From Nicotiana tabacum (taxonomy: Eukaryota; Streptophyta; Magnoliopsida; Solanales; Solanaceae), in the NCBI RefSeq assembly GCF_000715075.1, contig NC_134095.1, positions 12,714,222 to 12,778,221 on the forward strand: DNA of 64,000 nt, written 5' to 3'. This document shows, in pieces, positions 1-11,226 of this stretch (position 1 is the first letter of the stretch; each line of letters begins with the position of its first letter). The notes beneath the pieces are model-generated. The model was not told the DNA's origin and did no database searches. It saw only the letters and a list, made by a program, of their open reading frames with translations. A program made the position numbers and the translations under genes.

Positions 1-276
1 TGTGCTTGGTAAAGAGAGGTAGACGACACTAACTTCTCAACTGCTCGACGTGCCCCGGTTTCAATTTCGGGGCGAATGGGATTTTATTGTTGGCGTGACT
101 GAACCTCAGGGAGAGGCTGCCTACGTATCCTTTCGGAATCAAGTCAAACGTAGTTCATGCCTCAATCAATGTTTTGTTTTTTTTTTTTTTGTAGAGGGGA
201 TTGGGTAGTGTTTGGGAGTGGTGGGGGATAAAACCTTCGCCATTTTCAAATGTGTCAGGACTACTTGGAGTATGAT
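1..276 (-). other. Ogre 3' untranslated stretch after integrase
   Basis: Sequence downstream of the integrase stop in element orientation. It holds a run of about 16 A on the minus strand (about 176-191) and one copy (113-156) of a motif, TGCCTACGTATC followed by CGTAGTTC, that recurs at 7564-7616 and 10178-10228. No coding frame is seen. The polypurine tract and 3' LTR should lie to the left of the window. Confidence 0.6.
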
Positions 277-1341
277 CTAGACGTAGTATCTCTTGACTGC
301 ATCTGCATTTACTGCTGTGTCGGGGTCATTTCCTTCGATATCACCTAAATACAATGCTCCTCTCGGCAATATCTTCCTTACAATGTATGGGCCTTTCCAA
401 TTTGGGGCAAACTTTCCTTTTGCTTCTTCATGATGCGGCAGAATACGCCTCAGTACCAGCTGACCTACTTCGAAATTCCGGGGTCGGACTTTCTTGTTGT
501 AAGCACGGGCCATCCTTCGTTGGTATAACTGTCCGTGACAAACTGCGGCCATTCGCTTTTCAACAATCAACGTCAATTGCTCCAGTCGAGCCTTGACCCA
601 CTCGCTGTCTTCGATTTCTGCTTCGACAATGATTCGAAGCGAAGGAATTTCTACCTCTGCCGGTATTGCAGCCTCGGTCCCATAAACCAAAAGATAAGGA
701 GTCACTCCCACCGATGTGTGTACTGTAGTGCGGTACCCCAATAATGCAAAAGGTAACTGCTCATGCCACTGTCGGGAACTTTGGATCGTTTTCCTCAAAA
801 TCTTCTTGATGTTTTTGTTTGCCGCTTCCACAGCACCATTGGCTTTTGGCCGATAAGGAGTGGAATTCCTATGCGTTATCTTGAATTGCTCGCATACATC
901 TCCCATCAAGTGACTGTTCAAGTTTGCTGCATTATCTGTAATGATAGTCGCAGGAATACCGAAGCGACAGATAAGATTTGAGTGTACAAAATCCACCACA
1001 GCTTTCTTAGTGACCGACTTGAGAGTGACAGCTTCTACCCATTTGGTGAAGTAATCGATGGCAACCAGTATAAATCTGTGTACATTCAAAGCCTTCGGTT
1101 AGATTGGTCCAATGACGTCCATGCCCCATGTGACAAATGGCCAAGGTGCAGACATGGGATGCAACTCCGTGGGAGGTGCATGAATCAAATCATCGTGCAC
1201 CTGACACTGATGACACTTCCGAACAAAGCTAAAGCAATCTTTTTCCATGGTCATCCAGTAATAACCTGCTCGAAGGATTTTCTTCGCTAAGACATACCCG
1301 TTCATGTGAGGTCCACACAAACCTGCGTGCACTTCGTGCAT
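277..1341 (-). pseudogene. Ogre integrase, broken by a nonsense codon
   Basis: Integrase would insert the cDNA copy into the genome. Two open segments cover it. Bases 1099-1341 encode the zinc-binding end (CHQCQVH) and run to WGMDVIGPI. Bases 277-1089 encode the catalytic core (VAIDYFTKW, then IITDNAANL, then GAVEAANKNIKK for the D, D and E positions) and a C-terminal region ending KRYYV. A TAA at 1099-1101 separates them within one frame, directly after the first catalytic Asp block. The junction with the RT open frame lies near 1367-1370, where the frame changes by what looks like loss of a GT pair. Family residues are otherwise well kept, so this is a fairly young ruin. Confidence 0.88.
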
Positions 1342-3706
1342 GATCTTTCTCGATTCCTCGATATCGACACCTTAGGAGATTGAGGTCCGGGGTCCTTTTA
1401 TATAACAACTCACCGCTTAGAAAGAAACCACTTGCATGTCGCCTAATGGTCCTCTTCTGATCTCCAGTAGCGTGCTCGGGGTACTCTTGTGTCTTCAGGA
1501 ATTTCTTGATGTCATGGTACCAAGGCTGCGTATTTGATCCCGCCTCGATTACACTGCAGTAACCGTGTCTTTCCTTGATTTGGATTTCCAAAGGATCGAC
1601 GCGGGCGTTGCCCGGGTAGGGTAGCATTGAAGCCAAAGTAGCAAGTGCATCTGCCAGTTCATTGTGGCACCTCGGAATATACCTGAACTCTATTGACGTA
1701 AAGCGCTTGCTGAGGTCCTCCACATGCTGTCGGTAAGGGATAAGTTTGACATCCCGAGTTTCCCATTCACCTTGAGCTTGTCGGATAATCATGTCAGAAT
1801 CTCCCATAATCAGTAAGTCTTCGACATCCTGATCGATTGCCATATGCATGCCCATAATGCAGGCTTCATACTCAGCTGTATTATTTGTGCAAAAGAAACG
1901 CAGTCTAGCTGTGGCGGGATAATGTTGACCAGAAGGCGAGATCAAAATTGCCCCAATCCCTACACCCTTGGCGTTCACGGCTCCATCAAAGAACATCTTC
2001 CAAACATGAGCTTCCTCCGAGACCACTTCTGCGGTGTTTACTTCTTCATCTGGAAAGTAGGTATCCAATGGCTGGTATTCCTCATCGACCGGATTTTCGG
2101 CCAAATGATCTGCTAACGCATGGGCTTTCATTGTCGTGCGAGTAACATAGACTATGTCGAATTCCGTAAGCAAGATTTGACATTTAGCCAGTCTCCCAGT
2201 AGGCATTGGTTTCTGAAATATATACTTCAAAGGATCCAACCTGCTTATGAGGAACGTAGTGTGGGCTTGGAGATAATGTCTCAGCTTTTGAGCAACCCAT
2301 GTGAGAGCGCAACATGTCCTTTCCAACAGTGTGTATTTGGCCTCGTAGCCGGTGAATTTCTTGCTTAAGTAGTAGATTGCTTGCTCTTTCTTTCCGGTTA
2401 CGTCGTGTTTCCCGAGGACGCAGCCGAAAGAGTTCTCCAAGACTGTTAGATACAAGAAAAGTGGCCTTCCCGGTTCTGGAGGGACCAAGACCGGGGGATT
2501 CGAAAGGTATTCTTTGACTTTATCAAAGGCTTCTTGACACTCAGTTGTCCATTTAATCGCCGCATCTTTCCTTAACAGCTTGAATATGGGCTCACACGTG
2601 CTCGTCAGCTGGGCAATAAACCGACTGATGTAGTTCAACCTGCCCAAAAGACTCATCACGTCTTTTTTTGTTCTTGGGGGAGGCAGATCTCTGATGGATT
2701 TTATCTTAGTTGGATCTAGCTCGATACCTCTCCTAATTACGATGAAGCCCAAAAGTTTGCCCGACGGAACTCCGAAAGCACATTTGGCTGGGTTTAGCTT
2801 CAAGTCATACTTCCTTAGCCTCTCAAAGAATTTCCTCAAGTCTTGGATGTGATTATCCTGCGTCCTGGACTTGACTATCACGTCATCCACGTACACCTCT
2901 ATTTCCTGATGCATCATGTCATGGAAAATGGCAGTCATGGCCCTTATGTAAGTAGCCCCAGCATTCTTCAAACCAAATGGCATGACCCGGTAATAGTAGG
3001 TGCCCCAAGGCGTGGTGAAGGCAGTTTTCTCGGCGTCCTCTTCATCCATCAATACCTGATGATACCTAGCATAACAATCTACAAAAGACTGTATCTCGTG
3101 TTTGGCGCAATTATCAATGAGGATGTGGATGTTGGGCAGTGGGAAATTATCTTTAGGACTTGCTCTGTTCAGATCTCGGTAACCTACACATACCCGAGTT
3201 TTCCCGTCCTTTTTCGGTACTGGAACCACATTTGCCAACCAAGTTGTATACTAGACTACCCGAATCACTCCCGTTTTCAATTGTTTGGTGATCTCCTCTT
3301 TAATCTTGTCACTGACCTCAGTTTTGAACTTTCGTTGCTTTTGTTGAACTGGAGGACAATCAGGATGAATCGGCAATTTATGAACCACTAGATCAACACC
3401 TAGACCTGGCATGTCATCATATGACCAAGCAAACACGTCTTTAAATTCAAAAAGAAGTTGAATTATCGCCTCTCGCGTTTTCTTGTCCGTGTGAATGCTT
3501 ATTTTGGTCTCCCGGATTTCTTCCGGGGTTCCCAAATTTACCGGTTCAGTGTCATTCAGATTTGGCTTAGGTTTATTCTCGAAATATTCCAACTCTCGGT
3601 TTATTTCCCTAAAAGCCTCTTCCGCATCATATTCTGGTTCTGGGTTCATTAATTCGCAGTTAAATAGCTCATTGTGATCTGGGCGTGAAGTCCGCAAGCA
3701 TGTCAT
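1342..3706 (-). pseudogene. Ogre reverse transcriptase, RNase H and second (archaeal-type) RNase H
   Basis: The RT copies element RNA into DNA; the first RNase H removes the RNA strand. Segment 3251-3706 holds the RT lead-in (FAWSYDDMPGL, then KLPIHPDCPPVQQKQRKF). A TAG at 3251-3253 interrupts it, and the frame continues through the main RT, with VPVPKKDGKTRVCVGYRDLN, then MPFGLKNAG and the YVDDV catalytic box. The Asp normally expected in VCVDYRDLN is Gly here, which would damage motif A. An RNase H-like part follows, then a second RNase H (FFDGAVNAKGVGIGAIL, then NNTAEYEAC, then GDSDMIIRQ), diagnostic for Tat. The last residues near 1229-1370 are out of frame. Confidence 0.9.
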
Positions 3707-3708
3707 AT

Positions 3709-4272
3709 TTAGAGTTTGGCGTTTGGCCCCATGTACATCATCTCAGCAGTGCTTGTACCTTCACCTAGTTGAACCATGTGGACCTCGTAGAGCATTTCCC
3801 TCATTGCCCCACATATCTCCTCGATTTCCTCAGCTGTGAAGACCTCATCATCTTCTTCAACGTACCTTGGCCTGATAAAAGTTGCATATAAATCCGGCAG
3901 TGGTTGAGGTAACTTCCAACCCTCATTTCTCCTTTTCTTTGCCCACTCTTCGTCTGCTGGAGTAGGTTTGAAACCTAGTCCAAAAGGTTTCTTGATGACT
4001 GGCAAAGTAATGGGTTCTGTTATTCCCTGAAGGGTTCGTCCAAGTCCCTTTCCTGGCCTAAATCCATGCCGGATCATCTCTTTGGCCACCATGACCGAGG
4101 CGTTAGACAAGAAAGGCCGGGGGCAGGATATTCTCTCTTCGTGCCGCTCCGCCCGTACAATCTCAAAAGCTTGATAGACCGTATGTTCGCTCCCTTCTCT
4201 CGGTTCAAGGTACGGGATGGATGGGTCCCGATAAATGGCATGCTCATCTTCCCCATGGACCACGATCTCCTA
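3709..4272 (-). pseudogene. Ogre G-patch segment between protease and RT
   Basis: The reading frame starting at 4263 gives 184 aa. About residues 59-85 form a glycine-rich G-patch-like block (MIRHGFRPGKGLGRTLQG), a nucleic-acid-binding motif known beside some retroviral and plant gypsy proteases. An acidic stretch (EEDDEVFTAEEIEEICGAM) follows. A TAG at 4270-4272 cuts it from the protease frame upstream. The frame ends at 3709 and RT resumes in another frame at 3706. In Ogre relatives a spliced intron or frame gap between protease and RT is known, so this last break may be natural rather than damage. Confidence 0.75.
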
Positions 4273-4395
4273 GTTTTCGTACTCGAACTTCACCATCTGG
4301 TGAAGAGTGGAAGGCACGGCTCCTGCCGCATGGATCCAAGGTCTGCCAAGGAGAAAATTATAGGATGTGTCCATGTCGATCACCTGGAAGGTTAC

Positions 4396-5961
4396 TCAAA
4401 ATTCAACCGGTCCTATGACCAACAACAGGTCTATTTCTCCCATGGTATCTCTCTTGATGCCGTCGAAAGCTCTTACGCAGACATTGTTGGGTCGGATTCT
4501 TCCGGTCCCAATTTCCATCCTTTGTAGCGTGGAGAGCGGGCAAATGTCAACACCTGATCCCCCATCCAACATTACCCGCTTGACATAGTAGTCCTCACAT
4601 TTAACTGTTAAATGCAAAGCCTTGTTGTGTTCCGCTCCTTCCGGGGGTAAATCGTTCTTGCTGAAAGAGATTTGGTTGACAGCGAAGAATCTTTCTGTCA
4701 TTCGCTCTAGTTGTTCCACCGAGGTTTCAGTTGGTACATATGCTTCATTCAGGGTTTTCAATAGGATCTTTTGATGCTCGGTCGACCTCATCAATAATGA
4801 CAGCATGGATACTTGTTCAGGGTACTTGCGCAGTTGATCTATCACTTCGTAATCCGGCATTTTCATTTGTTGGAAGAACACTTCCGCTTCTTCAACACTC
4901 ACGGGCTTCTTTGGCGGGAAGCGCCTTTGTGTGGCGTTGTTCAGTTCTTGGGTATTTGAATACCTTCTGATGAAAGTATTTTCTGGAAGTTCTCCCATGA
5001 CCTCTTTACCTTTGTACATTACCAAAGTCTTTTGATAATTCCACGGCACTGTGGACGGGTTGGTCATTGGCTTTTGTGGCACACGTCCGATAACCACTGG
5101 CTCATTCAGCCGAGGTGGTTGAATCGTCCCCCGGACCACATAGGCCCCTTTTGGCACGTACATAGGTTTTGTCTTTTTGATCCCGAAGTTCTGCGCCTTC
5201 TCAGCTCGACCTCGTGGTATGTAAAGAACTTCATTTTTTACGGGTACCACTTTCTTCTCTACCTTCTTTTCAGGCTTGTTCTTTATAGCCTTGACCTCTT
5301 CCCCATTTTCTGGTTTCTGGTCCATTTCGGGCCTCTTCCCCGTGTCGACAATGGCAATTATAGCTTTCAAAGCAGAATCGAACTCTTTGTCTTCACAAAT
5401 CATTCCGATCAGCGGCCCATTATTGTGAGCGGGTAATGGATTGTTAGTTACGTTCGGGATTTGCTCGTCCCTTAGCACTATTTTCCCTTGCTCTATCAAA
5501 TTTTCGACCACTCTTTTCAATGACCAGCAGTCATTTGTATCATGTCCCTCGGCCCCTAAATGATAGACGTATCTGACTCCGGCTTTGTAAGAAGGTGATG
5601 TTGGGTTTTGCCTCGTTTGAGGGATTGGTTGTAAGAAACCCAACTGGACTAGCTTCGGGAATAAAGTAGAGTATTGTTCACCGATGGGCGTGAAAGTTCG
5701 CCTTCGAGGTGGCTCCTGAGGGCGAAAGTTATTCTGCGGGGGTTGTGTGTTATAGTGGTTGCGGTAAGGAGGCTGATTTCTGGGAGGTGGAGCTGGGCCT
5801 CGGTTGGCTTGTTGTGGTGGATGGTTATAAGGTTGGGCATTCATGACCATATAAGGTTGATGAGCATATGCCAAATTTGAGTGGGGGTAGTAGTGTTGTG
5901 GGGCTCTTTCCGGAAAATGGGGCCTGGGATGACGATACTCCCTTGCTTCAGAGGCTGCCAT
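4396..5961 (-). pseudogene. Ogre gag C-terminus and aspartic protease
   Basis: An open frame of 521 codons. The first about 110 residues are rich in Pro, His, Tyr and Asn (the usual end of Ogre gag). A basic linker (KPEKKVEKKVVPVKNE) comes next, and the retropepsin-like active site MLDGGSGVDICPLSTL lies about 60 residues from the end. The protease would cut the polyprotein. A TGA at 4396-4398 stops the frame inside the protease; continuing past it gives an intact-looking end (GRPWIH type) up to the next stop at 4270. The ATG at 5961 is probably internal to gag, because upstream gag continues in a shifted frame. Confidence 0.82.
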
Positions 5962-7196
5962 AGTCGTTTCTTCCTTCTTCTTCCCCTTGTCGTTCCTCCA
6001 GACCCGCTTTGGACGGCCTGGGAGGTCGCCCTTATGGCTGCTTGACTCAGAATCCTACCTGTTTTCAAACCATTTTCCACCATCTCTCCAATCTTGATCG
6101 CTTCCGCGAATGGCTTACCCATGGCTGACATCATGTTTTGGAAATAGTCAGACTCTTGAGCCTGGAGAAAGGTAGTGACCATTTCCACTTCATCCATGGG
6201 AGGTTTCACTCTCGACGCCTGTTCACGCCACTTAATAGCATACTCTCTGAAGCTTTCCGAAGGCTTCTTCTTTAAATTCGACAGAGAGTTTTGGTCTGGC
6301 GCAATGTCGATGTTATACTGGAATTGTTTTACAAAATCTCTGGCAAGATCATCCCATATATGCCATCGGGACATTTCCTGATCCATATACCATTCCGAAG
6401 CTATCCCTACTAGACTTTCCCCAAAATATGCCATTAGCAGTTCTTCTTTTCCGCCGGCTCCCCGCAATTGGTTGCAGTATTTCTTAAGATGTGCAATGGG
6501 GTCACCGTGCCCATCGTATTTCTCGAACTTGGGGGTCTTGAAACCCGTTGGCAGGTGCACGTGAGGGAACATGCACAGGTCGGCGTAAGAGACGCTCTTT
6601 TGTCCGCTCAATCCTTGCATATTCTTCAAACTTTGTTCAAGGCTTCTCATTCTCTTGGCAATCTCATTTTGTTCTGCAATTCTGGGGTTCTGATCCTGTC
6701 CCGGTGCAAGCTCGCACTGAGGCGGTAGAGGATTAGTGCTGGTAGCGAACCTGGTTGGTTCCATTGAGAACGATGGTGCTTGGAATGTAAAGGAGGATGA
6801 GTCAAAGCTTGGCTTGTATGTGGTAGGTTGTGCCGTAATCGGGCAAGGCGATGTAGTAAAGATGTTCATGCTTGCATCGGTGGCTGAGATTCGGGGATGA
6901 GGCTCAGAAGGAGATCTAGCAGAGAAAGCTGAGGTGGCTGGGTACCCGAATGGGGTAGCAGGATAATTTATGGGGACATTAGACGTCCCACTTGACCTGG
7001 AGAATAATTGAGGGAATCTGGGGACGACACTTGGCGGCTCTTTCCCATTATTCCAATCGTCCAGCATTTCCAACATGCGGAGCCGTAGGATTCTATTTTC
7101 CTCTGCAGTTGCGGATTCAGGTGTGAGGACGGCTGAGATCGAGCTCTCCTCAGAAACAGGGATCGTTTGCAATGGAATTTCTGAAGACATTTCCAC
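5841..7196 (-). pseudogene. Ogre gag (capsid) with 3' frameshift
   Basis: Starts at the ATG at 7196 and encodes 451 codons. Residues 1-210 are low-complexity, Ser/Thr/Pro rich, with a short coiled segment (AEQNEIAKRMRSLEQSLKNM). Residues about 215-375 form a Retrotrans_gag capsid domain (KFEKYDGHGDPIAHLKKYC, then WYMDQEMSRWHIWDDLARDF, then SFREYAIKWREQA). Near 5995-6000 the frame shifts by one base in a purine-rich stretch, giving a 40-residue false tail, while the true continuation is the overlapping frame starting at 5961. The capsid domain itself is whole. Confidence 0.85.
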
Positions 7197-7789
7197 ACTT
7201 CCTTTTGACCTGGTGAAGTAAGTGTGAGTACCGCTTCTGGCCTTAACAACAGGTAGTTGAACGCTTCTCCTTGACCTCGTGAAATATGAGTGTGAGGCTA
7301 GACTTTCACCAAACCAACCGTCTTTTCAAAAAACCCTGGAAATACTCAATGACAAACGCACGGTTAATTTGTAGCAAATAAACAGATAGTTAATCTCACG
7401 TTGGGCATGATGCACCTATACAGTTAAGTGGATTACTATATGTTTGCTACGAGAGCATGCGTCATTCCGGCATTTTTCCTCTTATTAGTTTTCCCCTTTT
7501 TTCTCTTTTTTTTTATTCTATTATTTTTTATTTTGCAGTAAAAGAAATGCGACCGGATCCGATGAGGATTGCCTACGTATCACGATGCCTACATAAATCA
7601 GATCATTACGTAGTTCGAAAAACACAAATGATCGTAAAGAAAACAACCTCTTTATTGTTGAAAATGTTCTATTACAAACTACATTTGCAAAAGAAAAACG
7701 AACTTTGAAAATAAACCTAGATTCAAAAATAGACTAAAAATCACCTGGATGGGAAAAACCAGCGGAAGATGCTAAGATACAGATTTGAC
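7197..7789 (-). other. Spacer between Ogre ORF1 and gag
   Basis: Noncoding. It carries the second copy (7564-7616) of the TGCCTACGTATC...CGTAGTTC motif and T-rich tracts (7490-7530). In element orientation this is the leader upstream of the gag start. Two short purine-rich repeats of the form CTTGACCTGGTGAA / CTTGACCTCGTGAA flank 7205-7285. No ORF is recognisable. Confidence 0.55.
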
Positions 7790-9847
7790 CTATGAATGCA
7801 TTATGGTTTTGAAAATTGGTGTCCGCGGGGCATCGTTCGGCCTTGCCGCGGTCCTAGGCGTGAGATCCCTCTCAAGTTGCTCCAGCTCGTGCATAGTCTG
7901 CTTGATATAACCCATTACTGCTGAGAGGACGGTAACGCTGGACATGTTCTCATATCGTAGACATCGTCTGGTGATGGCATGGGCAATGGCCTTGATCCTA
8001 TCTCTGGTTTGCTTCTTCTCCACGAGTAGGCGTTTTATCTGATCGCTGCATGTCTTAAATACTTGAGCATCTTGTATATGCTGATGCTTCAGTCGCCGTA
8101 CTTCCAACTTCATCTGGGCTATTGAGTCGTACCAGTATCTGCTCTCCATTTGGAAGTCCTCGGCCTGACTAGCTGCTTTGATCTCAAGTGCAGCCATCTC
8201 TCTCTTTACTTTAGCCACAGTCTTCTCGTGGTTGCCTTCCAATTGATTCAGGTACCGGCGATGCTCATCTGCTCTTGCATCCCACTGTGCCCTGAGCTCT
8301 GCTATGATGTTTTCAGATTCCTCCAAACCATCTTGCCATTCCCTGATTTCACCTTTTAGCCTTTTTATCAGCTGCTCGTCTGATCGACGCCTTGGTTGTT
8401 TATCCGCATCCACCCTTATCTGTTTGATCTGGGCTCTGAGCATTTTATTTTCTTGAATTAACCTGTTCCGCTTTCCTAGATCGGTAGCAACTTGCACGTT
8501 GTGTTCATATTTCAAGCTTTCCACTTGTTGTTTTAACCTGCTGATTTCGGCGCAATAGCCTCTTTCCTTTGCTAACCAATCCCACTGCCTTTGTGATGAT
8601 TCGGTAAAATTCCGGATGTGGGGTCTCTTAGCCGGCCTTTCATGCTCGAATTCCCTTCTATACCATGCAAGGTAACCTGGTGTCGTCTCTCCTTTGGCTC
8701 GATCCCGTACGCGAGTATCTGATTTCAAATATTGACACTCACTCCAGATTTGGCGAATCTTTGCTTCTGGGAATTGTCCGTTAGGACTTATCTCAACTGC
8801 TTGAGCGCTAAGATCTTCCTCATGAGGTACTGTCTGGCATCTTCCGAACTGTCTCAAAACTCGGCAGGGTGCGTAAGGTTGAATGCTCTTAAGCCCCATC
8901 AGCAAGAAATGAGTTTTAGCTGCCGACATATATAAGATCTCATCAACAGGCAACCATCCCAACGTCCATTGTATTTGGCTGGCAGTAAGAGCTTGAAAGA
9001 ACGAGGTCCATGCCAGGACTCCTTTGGGCAAAATGATCTCTTTGGTTCTCGTGTGAGATTCTTCTATGCGGGTCTTTTCCGGGGAACCATGGCTCAAAAT
9101 CTCGGAATGATGGCAGAGGTGCTCGGTCATCCATATTTGTAGGAGCAAGTTACAACCTTCGAAGAAATTTCCCCCAGCTTTACAAACTGTAAGAGCTTGA
9201 AAGATGTCAGATACCACCATAGGTGCGAGAGTACTGTCACTTTGCGTGAGTAAAGTGCTGACGACCCCGGATATCTTCAGATCAATGTTTCCGTCTTTCC
9301 TTGGAAATACCAGAAGGCCTAGGAACATCACCATGAAAGCTACCCGTCTGTGCTTGTCCCACTTCTGACGAACTCCTTTGCTGCACAGTTTGTTGATTGG
9401 ATTATTGAATCCCCCCTCATGACCGTACCTATCATATATGAAGCATGGAGTACAAAATCCGGCTGCCAGATCCGGGTTGTGAACTGTTCTAGGTATCTTC
9501 AATGAATCTAGGAACCGATGTACCGTGACGACTCTTGGGGCGACCAAGTATTTTTCCTTCAAAGGAAGTTCAGTATTCCCGATGTATCCGGCCATTTCTT
9601 CCAAAGTCGGGGTGAGTTCAAAATCAGAGAAATGGAAAACATTGTGCGTCGAGTCCCAATAGGTAACCAAAGCTCTTATGATATCTCCCCGAGGCTGGAT
9701 TTCTAATAAACCCACAAGACCTTTCAGATATTTCTTAACCTCATTTTGTCCTTCAACACCTAGATCATTCCACCATAGCCGTAACTTGACAGGGATTTTG
9801 GTCATTATTGAAAAATATTCATTTTGCATCGTGCTCATCCTGCACAT
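7790..9847 (-). CDS. Ogre extra ORF1 protein, plant-mobile-domain-like plus coiled coil
   Basis: An intact 685-residue ORF placed between the leader and gag, the position of the extra ORF1 of Ogre elements. Residues about 40-300 look like the plant mobile domain or its DUF7745-type relative (LVTYWDSTHNVFHFSDFELT, then PTLEEMAGYIG), shared with MAIN/MAIL1-type nuclear proteins and several plant transposons. Residues about 415-655 are rich in charged heptads (EISRLKQQVESLKYE, then ELEQLERDL) and predict a long coiled coil. There is no catalytic motif, signal peptide or membrane segment. The role is unknown; chromatin targeting or particle assembly are guesses. It is the only long pol-side ORF without a stop. 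The start at 9847 is the first ATG; MSTM, three codons in, could also start it. Confidence 0.8.
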   Translation of the reverse strand: MCRMSTMQNEYFSIMTKIPVKLRLWWNDLGVEGQNEVKKYLKGLVGLLEIQPRGDIIRALVTYWDSTHNVFHFSDFELTPTLEEMAGYIGNTELPLKEKYLVAPRVVTVHRFLDSLKIPRTVHNPDLAAGFCTPCFIYDRYGHEGGFNNPINKLCSKGVRQKWDKHRRVAFMVMFLGLLVFPRKDGNIDLKISGVVSTLLTQSDSTLAPMVVSDIFQALTVCKAGGNFFEGCNLLLQIWMTEHLCHHSEILSHGSPEKTRIEESHTRTKEIILPKGVLAWTSFFQALTASQIQWTLGWLPVDEILYMSAAKTHFLLMGLKSIQPYAPCRVLRQFGRCQTVPHEEDLSAQAVEISPNGQFPEAKIRQIWSECQYLKSDTRVRDRAKGETTPGYLAWYRREFEHERPAKRPHIRNFTESSQRQWDWLAKERGYCAEISRLKQQVESLKYEHNVQVATDLGKRNRLIQENKMLRAQIKQIRVDADKQPRRRSDEQLIKRLKGEIREWQDGLEESENIIAELRAQWDARADEHRRYLNQLEGNHEKTVAKVKREMAALEIKAASQAEDFQMESRYWYDSIAQMKLEVRRLKHQHIQDAQVFKTCSDQIKRLLVEKKQTRDRIKAIAHAITRRCLRYENMSSVTVLSAVMGYIKQTMHELEQLERDLTPRTAARPNDAPRTPIFKTIMHS

Positions 9848-11207
9848 TTATTAAGGTGATTTTAACAAAACGAACTGACTCAAAATTTTATTTTTTTTAC
9901 AGAGGAGATCAAGTTTTGAACACGGCCTTTAAACACTTCGTGGACGAAGATTTTAAGGCTGTGTGGGTCTACTGGATGAAAATGCTAAACAAGACCCAAA
10001 GGTGGCTATTTATGCAAAGTCAGCCTTCCGGCGTCCCTTTCGGGAACATTCGGCTATTTATGACAAGACAACGTCACCCGATTTATTTACGACTCTTTTT
10101 TTTTAAGTTTGAAACGCATTTTTTATTTATTTATTGATTTTGGCTATTTTAGTAAAAATGGGGGGGTTGAACCCGACGAGGGTTGCCTACGTATCTCACA
10201 TCCGGTGAGAATCAAACCGGCGTAGTTCGGGCTATCGTGAATAGAGAAAACCAAATAAACCTAAAAATCAAGAATACGTATTTTTATTATTTTATTTTGA
10301 AAAGAGATAAAGATTAAAGAAAATATTTATTACTAATTATTTTTTGGGAAATATTTGGACTATTAGTCTGAATTTATAAAAGGGGTACTACAAAAGAAAC
10401 AACATTTTTTTTGAATTATGAATTTCCGTTTTTTTTTACTTTTAAATAAATACCTTTTTTTCTTTTTGATTTTGGAAATGATAAAAAAGAAAATTTGTAT
10501 TTTTTTTAATTCAAACTAAGAAGACAAATTTTGTTTTTATTCTTTTTTTTTTTTAGAGAAATTCCTGCGAGGTTTTGACACTACTTGGACATTGGTTTTA
10601 TTTTTTCAAAATAAGTAATTATCTCCCTACGCTGCTATTTTCCCTCTCTTTTTTTAGAAACCGGTCAGCATGCGGAACCGAAGCAAATAAATGCGCAAAA
10701 CAAATAGGATGCAGCAGGGTGGTCTTTTCATTTAGGTTGCCTGTCCTAGACGGACCCAACCCCTGTGTTGAGTCCCCTAAGTCAAATGCAACATGATGCA
10801 GATAAGCGTTCCTACTAGGGATCCGGCATGAAGTCAAGTTATTCTAGGTTCGTAACCTGGGCATTTGTTCTAGACTGTGTACCCGAGCGGACAACTCGAG
10901 TCGAGGAGGGGGCTACGTACCGAGGACCCGCGAGATCGTCCGGCTTTGTAACTTGTCCGACCTCTTTCTTATTTCAGGTATAGACACTAACAGAATAGGG
11001 AGTCTCGACCAGCGAGCTTCTCCCCGGAGGTAAGAAGAGAAGGGTTTCGGCACAGTTTATATACAGTTCAGATAATATCAAAGCGGTAAAAGACAACATT
11101 CAGCACGTTATATCAAAACATGTAATAAATATCAGATAATAAAGCCAAATATAACAATTATTCTAAGCTCGAATTCTTGAACCCTGAACCAGTGGTTCTG
11201 GGTTTTA
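9848..11207 (-). other. Ogre 5' leader between PBS and ORF1
   Basis: A noncoding 1.36 kb leader. It contains the third copy of the repeated motif (10178-10228), long A- or T-rich tracts (10260-10560), and a conserved-looking GC-richer block at 10640-11060. No start-to-stop frame of note opens here on the minus strand. Confidence 0.6.
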
Positions 11208-11226
11208 GTCCCCAGCGGAGTCGCCA
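11208..11226 (-). other. Ogre primer binding site, arginine-tRNA type
   Basis: The minus strand reads TGGCGACTCCGCTGGGGA four bases inside the LTR edge. It complements the 3' end of a plant arginine tRNA including CCA, the primer class known for Ogre. This fixes element orientation and the LTR boundary at 11231. Confidence 0.75.

Noticed and set aside
354..4588. Plus-strand open frames over the Ogre pol region
   Set aside because: They are antisense to gag-pol frames with clear domain motifs and show no family features of their own.
11208..11226. tRNA gene fragments at the PBS sites (also 44545, 46696, 61798)
   Set aside because: Only the last 12-18 bases of tRNA complements are present next to LTRs, as expected for primer binding sites.
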